Positions 1 to 9,234 are shown, counted from the stretch's first letter. The stretch: 64,000 nt of DNA from Sulfuritortus calidifontis (GCF_003967275.1 NZ_AP018721.1:248001-312000), one strand, 5' to 3'. Program-made: numbers and translations. Notes: generated from the letters alone by a model not told the origin.

Positions 1-850
1 CGAGGTCGAAGCTCTTGTCGATCGGCGGGTAGCAGACGCCCTTTTCGCTGCAGCCCTGGTAGCTGGCTTTCAGCTTGACCGGCCCGCCGTTCGCGGACAG
101 GCCCTCCAGGCGCACGGTGGCGCTGAAGCCGTCGTGGTAGACGAACATCTTGCCGAAGTTGGGGTCGGTCTTTTCCTCGGCCTGGGGCAGGTCGATGCCG
201 GCGACCTTGGCGCCGGCCGGGCTGACCACGCTGAACTTGATCTTGTCGCGGTAGAGGTAATAGCTCTTGGCCAGGTCGAAGCGGGCGGTGACGGCATTGT
301 TGCCGGCCGGGGTGAGGCTGAGCTTGAAGGCCTGGTCGGCCGGCAGCAATTCGGGCTCGCCGCCGGCGAGTTCGCCCGCCAGCTGCTTCAGGCTGTTGAG
401 CGGCTGGAAGCCGGTCGCCGGCGCGGCCGCGGCCACGACCGGCTGCAGGGTAAAGGTGGTCTCCTGCGGCGGATAGCAGACGCCGGCATCGGCGCAGCCT
501 TGGTAGCCGGCGATGAGCTTGAACGGTTTGGGCGCGCCGGCATAGCTGACCGGGATGCGCACCTTGAAGCTGTCGCGCAGGGTCTCGACCCGGCCGAAAT
601 ATTCGTCGTCCTTGATCTGGCCCTTGGGCATGGACGGGGCGCCGAGCTTTGCGCCGCTGTCGGCGGAAAACTTGAACTTTTCCTTGTACAGGGCATAGCC
701 CTTGGCCACCTGGAACTGCAGCTCGACATTGGCGTTGTCGACCAGGCGGGCGCTGACCCGGAAGGCCTGTTCGGGTTCCAGCAGGTCCTCCTCGGCGCGC
801 AGGGGCAGGGCGGCCAGCAGGAGCAGGGCGGCGGTCAGGATATGGCGCAT
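1..850 (-). CDS. dsbD: Thiol:disulfide interchange protein DsbD, N-terminal part (partial, runs off window)
   Basis: DsbD carries electrons from cytoplasmic thioredoxin across the inner membrane to periplasmic disulfide isomerases and cytochrome c maturation. Only the first 283 residues lie in the window. A signal peptide (about residues 1-19, ending LPLRAEE) is followed by two copies of the periplasmic alpha domain. Each copy ends in the redox motif: GCADAGVCYPP with Cys119/Cys125, and GCSEKGVCYPP with Cys267/Cys273. Most DsbD proteins, including that of E. coli, have one such domain. The ATG at 848-850 lies 23 bases after cutA, so the two probably share a transcript. The membrane and C-terminal thioredoxin domains would lie before base 1. 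The family call is firm; the duplication is read directly from the sequence. Confidence 0.93.
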   Translation of the reverse strand, partial: MRHILTAALLLLAALPLRAEEDLLEPEQAFRVSARLVDNANVELQFQVAKGYALYKEKFKFSADSGAKLGAPSMPKGQIKDDEYFGRVETLRDSFKVRIPVSYAGAPKPFKLIAGYQGCADAGVCYPPQETTFTLQPVVAAAAPATGFQPLNSLKQLAGELAGGEPELLPADQAFKLSLTPAGNNAVTARFDLAKSYYLYRDKIKFSVVSPAGAKVAGIDLPQAEEKTDPNFGKMFVYHDGFSATVRLEGLSANGGPVKLKASYQGCSEKGVCYPPIDKSFDL

Positions 851-873
851 AGTGTCTCCAAGGTTTTTTCGGC

Positions 874-1194
874 TTAGATTTGCGCAGTCAGCCAGTCCAG
901 GTAAGCTGGCAGGCCTTGCGTAATTTCGACGGCAATCAGTTCCGGTAGTTCATACGGATGGTTTTGCCTGAGGTGGCGCTCCAGCTCGGCATAACGGTCG
1001 GCCGTGGTCTTGATCAGGAGCGGGATTTCATTGTCCTTGTGAATGGCGCCCTGCCAGCGGTAGACCGAACGGCAGGGGGCGAGGATGCTGACGCAGGCGG
1101 CCAAGCGTTCCGCCACCAGGGACTCGGCGAGTTTGTCCGCGGCTGCCTGGTCGGGCAAAGTGGTGAAGCAGAGCAAGGCCTGGCTGCCTGACAT
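874..1194 (-). CDS. cutA: Divalent-cation tolerance protein CutA
   Basis: A 106-residue protein of normal CutA length. CutA is a small trimeric ferredoxin-fold protein linked to copper tolerance and, in older work, to DsbD-dependent cytochrome c biogenesis. Family features are the N-terminal LLCFTTLPD strand, the LAACVSI segment, the YRWQG motif, and the C-terminal HPYELPELIAVEI stretch that is the best-conserved part of the family. It sits directly upstream of dsbD on the same strand, the classical cutA-dsbD arrangement. Divergent from fxsA, with only 11 bases between the starts. Confidence 0.95.
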   Translation of the reverse strand: MSGSQALLCFTTLPDQAAADKLAESLVAERLAACVSILAPCRSVYRWQGAIHKDNEIPLLIKTTADRYAELERHLRQNHPYELPELIAVEITQGLPAYLDWLTAQI

Positions 1195-1205
1195 GGAATA
1201 GGTGT

Positions 1206-1589
1206 ATGAAATTATTGGTCTTCGCGATTATAGCTTTGGGCCTGCCGGCGCTGGAATTGGCAGGGATATACCAGATCTGGCAAATCATCGGCGCCTGGAC
1301 CCTGGCCTGGCTGGCCCTGGCCATCCTGGCCGGCCTCGTGGTGCTGCGCATCGAGCGGGCCGAGCTGCTGCCGCGCCTGATGTATTCCGCCTTCGAGGGT
1401 CGCACGCCACTGGCCGTGCTGTGGGAGAGCGGCCGGCGCATCCTGGCCGGCGTGCTGTTGATCGTGCCCGGCGCGATCAGCGACGTGGTCGCCCTGGTCC
1501 TGCTCATCTGGCCCTCGCCGCCGCGGCCGCGCGGCCCGCGGGCCGCGAACGACGACTTCATCGAGGGCGAGTTTCGGCGCGAGGATTAA
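1206..1589 (+). CDS. fxsA: FxsA family membrane protein
   Basis: A 127-residue inner-membrane protein of the FxsA family (named for suppression of phage T7 exclusion by the F plasmid; normal role unclear). Two hydrophobic stretches at the N terminus (about 3-25 and 28-47) are followed by an R-[IV]-E-containing loop and a third segment (about 80-102), then a short charged tail ending EFRRED. The last four bases overlap the end of the convergent permease gene. The start at ATG 1206 gives the family-typical MKLLVFAIIALGLPALEL opening. Confidence 0.88.
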   Translation: MKLLVFAIIALGLPALELAGIYQIWQIIGAWTLAWLALAILAGLVVLRIERAELLPRLMYSAFEGRTPLAVLWESGRRILAGVLLIVPGAISDVVALVLLIWPSPPRPRGPRAANDDFIEGEFRRED

Positions 1590-2620
1590 TCGAGCTGCTG
1601 CTTGAGATGGCGCAGGCCGACCAATAGCGCGGCCGAGGCGGGGATGGCGAGCAGCACGCCGAAGAAACCGAACAGCTGGCCGAAGGCCATGAGCGCGAAG
1701 ATCACCGCCACCGGGTGCAGGCCGACCCGTTCGCCGACCAGGCGCGGGGTGATGACCATGCCCTCCAGCACCTGTCCCAGGCCGAACACCGCCCAGACCG
1801 GGATCAGCGCGGTCAGCTCGCCGTGCTGCATGAGCCCGGCCAAGCTGCCCAGCAGCAGGCCGACGATCACGCCCAGATAGGGCACGAACACCAGCACGCC
1901 GGCGACCAGGCCGACGGCCAGGGCGTAATCGAGCCCGGCCAGCCACAGGCCGGCGCTGTAGAACACCGCCATGACCAGGATGACGGCGATCTGGCCGCGG
2001 ACGAACTCGGCCAGCACGACATCGACCTCGCGGGCGATCTCGATGGTCTTGCCGGCCACGGGCCGGGGCAGCCAGCCGACCAGGTGGGCCAGGATGCGGT
2101 CCCAGTCGCGCAGCAGGTAGAAGGTGACCACCGGCACCAGCACCAGATTGACCAGGAAGCCGAGCACCGCCAGACCGCCCTCGCCCAGGGTGGGCAGATA
2201 GGCGGTGAATTGGCCCTGGCCGAGTTGGGCCTTGAGCCAGTCGCCGAGCTGGGCCTGGTCCTGCATGAGGTCGATGCCGAAGGTCTTTTCCACCCAGGGC
2301 AGCAGGGTCTGCTGCACCCAGTCCAGGGCGAGCGGCAGCTGGTTCATCAACAGCCGCGCCTCGGCCTGGACCAGGGGCGCCAGGATCAGGGCGAGCAGCA
2401 CGAAGGCCAGCAGCAGGCCGAGCAGGACCAGGCTGGTGGCGAGGGTGCGGTTAAGCTTGTGGACCTCCAGCCGGTCGACCAGCGGGTCGCAGAGATAGGC
2501 CAGGGCGGCGGCGAGCAGGAAGGGGGTGAGGATGGGGGCCAGCAGGTAGAGCAGATAGAGGCCGCCGGCAGTCACCAGCAGGGTGAGCAAGGCACGATTG
2601 GCGGCGGGATTGGGCTGCAT
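1586..2620 (-). CDS. AI-2E family transporter / PerM-type permease
   Basis: A 344-residue polytopic membrane protein of the AI-2E exporter (PerM/YhhT) family. About seven to eight hydrophobic segments are visible: two near the N terminus (about 11-42 and 60-85), a cytoplasmic/amphipathic middle part, and a C-terminal bundle with the conserved VPYLGVIVG and the PRLVGERVGLHPVAVIFALMA region. In many betaproteobacteria this gene sits divergently from purM next to hda, and here it is divergent from purM. Substrate is unknown; AI-2 export is proven only for a few members. Confidence 0.88.
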   Translation of the reverse strand: MQPNPAANRALLTLLVTAGGLYLLYLLAPILTPFLLAAALAYLCDPLVDRLEVHKLNRTLATSLVLLGLLLAFVLLALILAPLVQAEARLLMNQLPLALDWVQQTLLPWVEKTFGIDLMQDQAQLGDWLKAQLGQGQFTAYLPTLGEGGLAVLGFLVNLVLVPVVTFYLLRDWDRILAHLVGWLPRPVAGKTIEIAREVDVVLAEFVRGQIAVILVMAVFYSAGLWLAGLDYALAVGLVAGVLVFVPYLGVIVGLLLGSLAGLMQHGELTALIPVWAVFGLGQVLEGMVITPRLVGERVGLHPVAVIFALMAFGQLFGFFGVLLAIPASAALLVGLRHLKQQLD

Positions 2621-2667
2621 CTGCGGTAGAATAGCATTGTTTTTTCAACCTTTTCGGCCTGCTCTCC

Positions 2668-3705
2668 GTGACTACCCAATCTGGACTCTCCTATCGCGAT
2701 GCCGGTGTCGATATCGACGCCGGCGATGCCCTGGTCGACCGTATCAAGCCCCATGCCAAGAAGACCCTGCGCCCCGAGGTGCTCGGCGGCATCGGCGGCT
2801 TCGGCGCCTTGTTCGAGCTGACCGGCAAGTACAAGGAGCCGGTGCTGGTCTCCGGCACCGACGGCGTCGGCACCAAGCTCAAGCTCGCCTTCCAGATGAA
2901 CAAGCACGACACCATCGGCCAGGACCTGGTGGCGATGAGCGTGAACGACATCCTGGTCCAGGGCGCCGAGCCGCTGTTCTTCCTCGACTACTTCGCCTGC
3001 GGCAAGCTCGACGTGAACACCGGCGAGCAGGTGGTGGCCGGCATCGCCAAGGGCTGCGAGCTCGCCGGCTGCGCCCTCATCGGCGGCGAGACGGCCGAGA
3101 TGCCCGGCATGTACCCGCCGGGCGAATACGACCTGGCCGGCTTCGCCGTCGGCGCCGTGGAGAAGTCGCGCATCATCACCGGCAAGACCATCCAGCCGGG
3201 CGACGCGGTGCTCGGTCTGGCATCGAGCGGCCCGCATTCCAACGGTTATTCGCTGATCCGCAAGATCGTCGAGGTCAGCGGTGCCGATCTCAACAGCGCC
3301 TTCCATGGCAAGACTCTGGGTGAGACCCTGCTCGAACCAACCCGCATTTACGTCAAACCGCTGCTGGCGCTGATGAATGAACTGCCGGTGAAGGGCCTGG
3401 CCCACATCACCGGCGGCGGCCTCTTGGAGAACATCCCGCGCATCCTGGCCGACAACCTCACCGCCGTGCTCGACGGCAAGGCCTGGACCTTCCCGCCGGT
3501 ATTCCAGTGGCTGATGGAACAGGGCAAGGTCGAGCTGCGCGAGATGCACCGCACCTTCAACTGCGGCATCGGCATGGTGCTCGTGGTCGCCGCGGATGAC
3601 GCCGAGCGCGCGGCCGAGTTCCTGAGCAAGCAGGGCGAGACCGTCTACCGCCTGGGCCGCATCGAGCAACGCGCCGAAGGCCAGCCGCAAACCGTCGTGG
3701 TTTGA
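2668..3705 (+). CDS. purM: Phosphoribosylformylglycinamidine cyclo-ligase (AIR synthetase)
   Basis: Fifth step of purine biosynthesis: ATP-dependent ring closure of FGAM to AIR. The 345 residues match family length. Visible are the N-terminal [13 protein letters not shown] signature, the ATP-binding [13 protein letters not shown] segment, [10 protein letters not shown], and [11 protein letters not shown]. The start is GTG at 2668, giving [11 protein letters not shown]; no good in-frame ATG lies nearby. The stop overlaps the purN start (TGATG), so the two genes are translationally coupled. Confidence 0.97.
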   Translation: MTTQSGLSYRDAGVDIDAGDALVDRIKPHAKKTLRPEVLGGIGGFGALFELTGKYKEPVLVSGTDGVGTKLKLAFQMNKHDTIGQDLVAMSVNDILVQGAEPLFFLDYFACGKLDVNTGEQVVAGIAKGCELAGCALIGGETAEMPGMYPPGEYDLAGFAVGAVEKSRIITGKTIQPGDAVLGLASSGPHSNGYSLIRKIVEVSGADLNSAFHGKTLGETLLEPTRIYVKPLLALMNELPVKGLAHITGGGLLENIPRILADNLTAVLDGKAWTFPPVFQWLMEQGKVELREMHRTFNCGIGMVLVVAADDAERAAEFLSKQGETVYRLGRIEQRAEGQPQTVVV

Positions 3706-4337
3706 TGCGCGTCGTCGTCCTCATCTCCGGCCGTGGCAGCAATATGGAGGCGCTACTGCGCGCCGGGCTGCCGGTCGAATTCGCCGCCGTCATCAGCAAC
3801 AAGGCCGAGGCCAAGGGGCTGGCGGTCGCGCGTGAGCTCGGGGTCGAGACCGCCGTGGTCAATCACAAGGACTATCCCAGCCGCGAGGCCTACGATGCGA
3901 AACTGGCCGAGGTGATCGACGGCTACGGTGCCGATCTTGTCTGCCTGGCCGGTTTCATGCGCATCCTCAGCGACGGCTTCGTCAATCGCTATGCCGGGCG
4001 CATGATCAACATCCATCCCTCGCTGCTGCCCGCCTTCACCGGGCTCGACACCCATGCCCGCGCCATCGCCGCCGGCGTCAAGCTGCATGGCTGCACCGTG
4101 CACTATGTCACGCCCGAGCTGGATGCCGGGCCGATCGTCGTCCAGGCCGCGGTGCCGGTGCTGGAAGACGACACGCCGGACAGCCTGGGGGCGCGCGTGC
4201 TGGAGCAGGAGCATCGCATCTATCCGCTGGCCGTGCGCTGGATCGCCGAGGGCCGGGTCGAGCTGAGTGCCGACGGCCGCGCCCGGGTGCGCAGCAACGC
4301 CCCCGCGGCCAACGCCCTGATTTCGCCTGCGGGGTAG
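3705..4337 (+). CDS. purN: Phosphoribosylglycinamide formyltransferase (GART)
   Basis: Transfers a formyl group from 10-formyl-THF to GAR in step three of purine biosynthesis. The 210-residue protein opens [18 protein letters not shown], the GAR-binding glycine loop. It carries the catalytic region INIHPSLLPAFTG with the Asn/His pair, the HGCTVHYVTPELDAGPIV segment, and the conserved Asp there. ATG at 3705 overlaps the purM stop by one base. A TTG one codon earlier is a less likely start. Followed six bases later by the DUF3108 gene. Confidence 0.96.
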   Translation: MRVVVLISGRGSNMEALLRAGLPVEFAAVISNKAEAKGLAVARELGVETAVVNHKDYPSREAYDAKLAEVIDGYGADLVCLAGFMRILSDGFVNRYAGRMINIHPSLLPAFTGLDTHARAIAAGVKLHGCTVHYVTPELDAGPIVVQAAVPVLEDDTPDSLGARVLEQEHRIYPLAVRWIAEGRVELSADGRARVRSNAPAANALISPAG

Positions 4338-4343
4338 CACCGG

Positions 4344-5303
4344 ATGGGCGTGCTGAGCCAGTCGCCCTCCCGCCGCCTGCTGGCCGCCCTGGCCGTTTCC
4401 CTGCTTCTGCATGTCTGGATCGCCGGCGGCATCAGCCTGCCGGGGTTCGCCGAGATCGAGGCCGAGCCGCCGCCGATCGAGGCGCGGTTGATGGGGCCGG
4501 CCCTCAAGCCTGTTCCACCGAAGCCGGCGGTCAAGCCTAAGTCCGCGAGGCGCCCGCCGACATCGCCCATGCCGGCCAGCGAGCCGCTGCCGGTTGCCGC
4601 AGAGCCTGTCGCCGAGCCGGCGTCCTCGGACGAAGCCGCCCCCGTCGTCCAAGTCGCCGATACACCCGCCACCCCAGCGGCCGCCCTGCCCGAGGCCTTT
4701 CGCATCCGTTATATCGTCCAGGGCAACGAGGGCGGCCTGACCCTGGGCCAGCTCGATCACGTCTGGCGCCGCAGCGGCGAGCAGTACTCGCTGGTCGGCG
4801 TCGCCCGGGCGACCGGGCTGTTCGCCCTGTTCTATTCCGGCCTGCTCAGCCAGACCAGCAACGGCCGCATCGCCGCCGAGGGCCTGCGGCCGGAGAGCTA
4901 TTGGATGCAGCGGGGCAAGAAGAGCTATACCGCCGCCTTCGACTGGGGCCGCGCCTCGGTCCGCCTGGGTGGGCCCTACGGTGCGCTGCCGGTCGCGGCG
5001 GGGGCGCAGGACTACCTGAGCGTGGTCTATCAGCTGGCCTTGTTTGCCCGACCGGCGTCCGGCACGGTGGTGGTGGTCAACGGAAAGCGGGCCAAGGAAT
5101 ATCGCTATCAGGAACTGGGCCGCGAGCTGATCCGGCTGCCGCTGGGCGAGATCGAGGCCATCCACCTGCGCATCGGCCAAGGTGGCGAGGAGGACGACAT
5201 GGAGTTGTGGCTGCGGGCGCAGCCGCCACAGCTGCCGGTGAAGATGACCCTGGTCGACAACAAGGGCCGCACCGGCGTGCTGCTGGCCGAGGCGATCGAG
5301 TGA
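4344..5303 (+). CDS. DUF3108 domain-containing envelope protein
   Basis: A 319-residue protein of unknown function that commonly follows purN in betaproteobacteria. One N-terminal transmembrane anchor (about 10-30, ALAVSLLLHVWIAGG) precedes a Pro/Ala/Lys-rich stretch (about 45-110) resembling the periplasm-spanning linker of TonB. A globular DUF3108 domain (about 118-319) follows, beginning FRIRYIVQGNEGGLTLG. The predicted topology is a cytoplasmic stub with the rest in the periplasm. The stop is adjacent to the end of purK on the other strand. No function should be inferred beyond an envelope location. Confidence 0.85.
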   Translation: MGVLSQSPSRRLLAALAVSLLLHVWIAGGISLPGFAEIEAEPPPIEARLMGPALKPVPPKPAVKPKSARRPPTSPMPASEPLPVAAEPVAEPASSDEAAPVVQVADTPATPAAALPEAFRIRYIVQGNEGGLTLGQLDHVWRRSGEQYSLVGVARATGLFALFYSGLLSQTSNGRIAAEGLRPESYWMQRGKKSYTAAFDWGRASVRLGGPYGALPVAAGAQDYLSVVYQLALFARPASGTVVVVNGKRAKEYRYQELGRELIRLPLGEIEAIHLRIGQGGEEDDMELWLRAQPPQLPVKMTLVDNKGRTGVLLAEAIE

Positions 5304-6434
5304 TTAGTCGGTAATGCCGATGGCGGCGCGGGTGCTCATGGCCAGTTCCAGCGCCGCTTCCACCGTCGGGGCCAGGCAGTTGTAGTGGCCCATCTTGCGG
5401 CCCGGCCGGGCCTCGGCCTTGCCATAGAGATGCAGGTGTATGCCCGGGTGCTTGAGCAGTTCCAGCCAGCGCGGGCCGTGGGTCCAGACATCGCCCAACA
5501 GGTTGACCATGACCACCGGCGACAGCAGGCGGGTATCGCCCAGCGGCAGGCCGGCCAGGGCGCGCACCTGCTGCTGGAACTGGTCGCAGACCGTGGCATC
5601 CAGGGTGTAGTGGCCGCTGTTGTGCGGGCGCGGCGCCATCTCGTTGAACACGATGCGGCCGTCCTTGAGGACGAAGAACTCCACGGCCAGCACGCCGACG
5701 TAATTCAAGCCATGGGCGATTCGGCTCGCCATGTCGCGCGCCTTGGCGGCGACGGCCTCGGGCACCCGGGCGGGCACGATGCTGATGTCGAGGATGCCGT
5801 TGCGGTGCTGGTTCTCCGCCACCGGGAAGACGGCGATCTCGCCCTGGGCATTGCGTGCCAGCACCACCGAGACCTCGCGCTCCAGCGGCAGGAAGCCTTC
5901 GAGCAGGCAGGGTACCGAGCCCAGCTGTTCATGCGCAGCGACCAGTTCGTCCAGGCTGTTCACCCGCACCTGACCCTTGCCGTCGTAGCCCAGGCGGCGG
6001 GTCTTGAGCAGGGCGGGGGCGCCGATCACCGACCAGGCGTGGACCAGGTCGCCACTGTCTTCGATGTTGGCGAAGGGCGCGGTTTCGCAGCCGAATTCGC
6101 GCGCGCGGGTTTTCTCCGAGAGGCGGTCCTGGGCCACGGCCAGGCAGTCGGGGGAGGGCGCGACCGGGCAGCGCGCGCTCAAGAACGCCAGGCTCTCGGC
6201 CGGCACGTTCTCCCACTCGGTGGTCACCGCGTCGCAGGTCTCGGCCATGCGCTGCAAGGCATTCGGGTCGCGGTAGTCGGCGCACAGATGCTCGTCGGCC
6301 ATCTGGCCGGCCGGGCTGGTGAAATCGGGGTCGAGCACCACCACCCGATAGCCCATGGTGCGGGCGGCGATGGCGAACATGCGGCCGAGCTGGCCGCCGC
6401 CGAGCACGCCCAAGGTGGCACCGGGTAGCAGCAT
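5304..6434 (-). CDS. purK: N5-carboxyaminoimidazole ribonucleotide synthase
   Basis: ATP-grasp enzyme that carboxylates AIR to N5-CAIR, feeding PurE. It has 376 residues. The start [19 protein letters not shown] carries the nucleotide-type glycine loop. KTRRLGYDGKGQ is the ATP-grasp lysine/glycine loop, and NEMAPRPHNSGHYT is the family signature near the active site. The ATG at 6432-6434 overlaps the purE stop by one base (TGATG), which fixes the start and shows translational coupling. Confidence 0.97.
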   Translation of the reverse strand: MLLPGATLGVLGGGQLGRMFAIAARTMGYRVVVLDPDFTSPAGQMADEHLCADYRDPNALQRMAETCDAVTTEWENVPAESLAFLSARCPVAPSPDCLAVAQDRLSEKTRAREFGCETAPFANIEDSGDLVHAWSVIGAPALLKTRRLGYDGKGQVRVNSLDELVAAHEQLGSVPCLLEGFLPLEREVSVVLARNAQGEIAVFPVAENQHRNGILDISIVPARVPEAVAAKARDMASRIAHGLNYVGVLAVEFFVLKDGRIVFNEMAPRPHNSGHYTLDATVCDQFQQQVRALAGLPLGDTRLLSPVVMVNLLGDVWTHGPRWLELLKHPGIHLHLYGKAEARPGRKMGHYNCLAPTVEAALELAMSTRAAIGITD

Positions 6435-6943
6435 CAGGCCTCCGGCAGTTGCATCGCCAGCACGGTCTCGGTCTGGCTCTTGCGGAAGGCGGTGAGCTTG
6501 TCGCGGATGCCGGCGTCCTCGTTGGCCAGCAGCGCGGCGGCGAACAGCGCGGCGTTGGCGGCGCCGGCCTCGCCGATGGCGAAGGTGGCGACCGGAATGC
6601 CCTTGGGCATCTGCACGATGGAAAGCAGCGAGTCCATGCCTTTCAAGGCCTTCGACATCACCGGCACGCCGAGCACCGGCAGGTGGGTCTTGGCCGCGAC
6701 CATGCCCGGCAGGTGGGCGGCACCGCCGGCCCCGGCGATGATGCATTTCAAGCCCCGTTCGGCCGCCGTGCCGGCGTAGTCGAACAAGAGGTCCGGGGTG
6801 CGGTGGGCCGAGACCACGCGCTGCTCGAACGGGATGCCGAATTGCCGGAGCAGGTCGGCGGCGTGGCGCAGGGTGTCCCAGTCGCTGGTGCTGCCCATGA
6901 TCAGGCCGACGAGAGGCTGGGACGCCGAGGACGATTTGGACAT
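6434..6943 (-). CDS. purE: N5-carboxyaminoimidazole ribonucleotide mutase
   Basis: Class I PurE converts N5-CAIR to CAIR. The 169 residues contain the signature [13 protein letters not shown] with the catalytic Ser/Asp, the VVSAHRTPD loop with the active-site His, and [16 protein letters not shown]. It is the first gene of the purEK pair; purM-purN lie convergently on the other side of the DUF3108 gene, so four purine genes cluster within about 4.3 kb. An extended hairpin-prone GC stretch lies in the 86 bases upstream, but no clear promoter was identified. Confidence 0.97.
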   Translation of the reverse strand: MSKSSSASQPLVGLIMGSTSDWDTLRHAADLLRQFGIPFEQRVVSAHRTPDLLFDYAGTAAERGLKCIIAGAGGAAHLPGMVAAKTHLPVLGVPVMSKALKGMDSLLSIVQMPKGIPVATFAIGEAGAANAALFAAALLANEDAGIRDKLTAFRKSQTETVLAMQLPEA

Positions 6944-7029
6944 GGCGGGCTCGCGAAAAAGCCGTTGGCAAAGGCGTAATGATACCGGCCCCGCCCGGCC
7001 GCATCAAAAAGCGGGACGGGGCGGTCTGG

Positions 7030-8403
7030 TCAGAAGGGCAGCTCGAGGTCGGGCCGGGCGGCCAGCAGGACCTGGCGGAAGGCCGCCTGGATGCGGGCGA
7101 TCGCCGCTTCGCTGTCGGCCTCGAAGCGCAGCACGATCACCGGTGTGGTGTTGGAGGCGCGCATCAGGCCGAAGCCGTCGGGGTATTCCACGCGCAGGCC
7201 GTCGATGGTGATGACGTTGGCGCCCTCGAACTTCGCGCTTTTTTGCAGCTGCTCGATCAGGGCGTGGGGTTCGCCCTCCTGCATCTTGATCTGCAGCTCC
7301 GGCGTGTTCACCGTGTCGGGCAGGCCGTGCAGGGTGGCATCGATGTCGGCCTGGCGCGACAGGTATTCGAGCAGGCGGGCGCCGGCATAAAGACCGTCGT
7401 CGAAGCCGTACCAGCGCTCCTTGAAGAACACGTGGCCGCTCATCTCGCCGGCGAGCAGGGCGCCGCTTTCCTTCATCTTGGCCTTGATGAAGGAGTGGCC
7501 GGTCTTCCACAGCACCGGCTTGCCGCCGCGCTGCTCGATCCAGGGATAGAGCTTGCGGGTGGATTTCACGTCGAAAATGATCTGGGCGCCGGGGTTGCGC
7601 GACAGCACGTCGTCGGCGAACAGCATGAGCTGGCGGTCGGGATAGATGATGTGGCCGTCCTTGGTCACCACGCCCAGGCGATCGCCATCGCCGTCGAAGG
7701 CCAGGCCGATCTCGGCATCGCCGGTTTTGAGATGCGCGATCAGATCCTCCAGGTTCTTCGGCACCGAGGGGTCGGGGTGGTGGTTGGGGAAGTTGCCGTC
7801 GACCTCGCAGAACAGTTCCTCCACCTCGCAGCCCAGGCCGCGGTAGAGCGCGGGCGCGAAGGCGCCGGGCACGCCGTTGCCGCAGTCGACGATGATCCGC
7901 ATCGGCCGGGCGAGTTTCACGTCGCCGACGATGCGCTCGATGTAGGCCTGCGCGATGTCCTGCTGACGGTAGCCGCCGCTGCCCGAGGCGAGGTCGCCCT
8001 GCTCCAAGCGCCGGCGCAGGGCCTGGATGCTCTCGCCCGACAGGGTCTCGCCGCCCAGCACCATCTTCAGGCCGTTGTAGTCCGGCGGGTTGTGGCTGCC
8101 GGTGACCATGACCGCGGAGTTGGTGCCGAGGTGGTAAGCGGCAAAATAGGTCATCGGCGTGGCGACCATGCCGACGTCGATCACGTCGATGCCGGCGGCC
8201 TGGATGCCGCGGGCCAGGGCGGCGGCCAGGCGCGGGCCGGACAGGCGGCCGTCGCGGCCGATGACGATGGCGGTCTGCTTGCGGGCCGCGGCCTCGGAGC
8301 CGATGGCGCGGCCGATCTGCTCGACAGCGTCCTCGGTCAGCGTCTGGTCGACGATGCCGCGGATGTCATAGGCCTTGAAGATGGATGCGCTGGGTAAGGA
8401 CAT
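7030..8403 (-). CDS. algC: Phosphomannomutase/phosphoglucomutase (AlgC type)
   Basis: Alpha-D-phosphohexomutase of 457 residues, interconverting mannose-6-P/mannose-1-P and glucose-6-P/glucose-1-P for LPS and exopolysaccharide precursors. Four domains can be followed: FKAYDIRGIV substrate entry (about 9-18), the phosphoserine loop TGSHNPPDYNG (about 103-113), the metal-binding loop FDGDGDRLG (about 240-248), and the sugar-binding GEMSGH loop (about 325). The C-terminal phosphate loop ASNTTP follows. This matches the P. aeruginosa AlgC family in length and motif order. Exact substrate preference cannot be read from the sequence. Confidence 0.93.
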   Translation of the reverse strand: MSLPSASIFKAYDIRGIVDQTLTEDAVEQIGRAIGSEAAARKQTAIVIGRDGRLSGPRLAAALARGIQAAGIDVIDVGMVATPMTYFAAYHLGTNSAVMVTGSHNPPDYNGLKMVLGGETLSGESIQALRRRLEQGDLASGSGGYRQQDIAQAYIERIVGDVKLARPMRIIVDCGNGVPGAFAPALYRGLGCEVEELFCEVDGNFPNHHPDPSVPKNLEDLIAHLKTGDAEIGLAFDGDGDRLGVVTKDGHIIYPDRQLMLFADDVLSRNPGAQIIFDVKSTRKLYPWIEQRGGKPVLWKTGHSFIKAKMKESGALLAGEMSGHVFFKERWYGFDDGLYAGARLLEYLSRQADIDATLHGLPDTVNTPELQIKMQEGEPHALIEQLQKSAKFEGANVITIDGLRVEYPDGFGLMRASNTTPVIVLRFEADSEAAIARIQAAFRQVLLAARPDLELPF

Positions 8404-8695
8404 GCTGTTCTCCCTGTGGATGGGAGGATTGTAGCGCGAGCGCCGAGAACAAAAGCCGGGGGAAACCTCAGGACGAAAAAAAGCGGCATCGGTTGCCCGA
8501 TGCCGCTGGAAAAACCGCCATTGCGGCGGTCAGGGAGGTTCGTTAAACCGTCATGAACATGATATCAAATTTAGGACGGGAAGATCAGTAATCAACCGCA
8601 TTCTTGAATAGTCCAATCAGACTACTTCGATGTCTTTTTAAGAATCTACACCATAGCCGAAGGCTCGGCTATGAGACAGGCTCTTAGGGCGAAAC
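8404..8695. other. Intergenic region, AT-richer, hairpins only
   Basis: 292 bases with no convincing gene. It holds a strong stem-loop with an oligo-T tail on the minus strand (listed separately), a smaller adjacent hairpin (ACCGCC/GGCGGT around 8513-8530), and a 9-bp perfect stem with a four-base loop at 8652-8673. The AT-rich middle (about 8540-8650) could hold the promoter of the algC gene, but no clear -35/-10 pair was chosen. Confidence 0.5.
8476..8507 (-). terminator. Rho-independent terminator-like hairpin
   Basis: An 11-bp perfect stem (8482-8492 with 8497-8507) and a four-base loop are followed on the minus strand by seven T residues. It lies between the NTF2-like gene and algC, both on the minus strand, so it probably ends transcripts coming from the NTF2-like gene before algC. 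Confidence 0.7.
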
Positions 8696-9133
8696 CTAGT
8701 GCAGAAATGGGTTGGCCCGTGGTGCTTCCGCCACAGCCACCACGGCGGGCGAGGCGTGGTGCAGGATCAGGCGCCAGCCGCGATCGCCGCGGCGGTAGAC
8801 GTTGGTCGCCAGCATGGGCGGCCGTGGCTTGTCCTCGCTGCCGACCTGGATGTGCTCGTAGAGCACGCTCACGGCCAAGTCGCCCGATTCGCTCAATTGC
8901 ACCGGTTCGCGGGTGAAGCGCAGTCGTAACTCGCTGGCAAACACTTCCTGCCAGCTGCGACCGACCTCGGCCAGGCCGGTAATAACCTTGCCCATGGGAT
9001 GGATACACGCGATGTCCGGTGCGTTATCCCATACCTGCATCATGCCGACGAGATCGGCCTGCTCGAAAGCCGCGTAGAAGGCGGCCTCCGCGGCCTCGGG
9101 GGTGTCGAAGCGGGGTAATGCGGCGGTCTTCAT
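8696..9133 (-). CDS. NTF2-like / SnoaL-like (DUF4440-type) protein
   Basis: A 145-residue cytoplasmic protein with the small cone-shaped NTF2-like fold. The region from FDTPEAAEAAFYAAFEQAD to the end follows the pattern of 'nuclear transport factor 2 family' proteins in proteobacteria. Conserved features are WDNAPDIACIHPMG, the SWQEVF helix, and a final RRGDRGWRLILHHAS strand pair. The function of this subgroup is unknown. I chose the ATG at 9131-9133 (MKTAALPRFDT) because upstream residues are Arg-rich and unlike the family. Divergent from hemN. Confidence 0.8.
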   Translation of the reverse strand: MKTAALPRFDTPEAAEAAFYAAFEQADLVGMMQVWDNAPDIACIHPMGKVITGLAEVGRSWQEVFASELRLRFTREPVQLSESGDLAVSVLYEHIQVGSEDKPRPPMLATNVYRRGDRGWRLILHHASPAVVAVAEAPRANPFLH

Positions 9134-9234
9134 CGTCTTGCTTTTCTGGCGAACGCCCTCATAAAATCCTGACTTACCTCTCCGGAAACGGATCCTTTCC
9201 TGTCGCCGACGGTGACGGGGCACTGCGAGTCATC

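Noticed and set aside
8652-8673. Perfect 9-bp stem with four-base loop
   Set aside because: No T-run on either strand, so not listed as a terminator; could be chance or a protein site.
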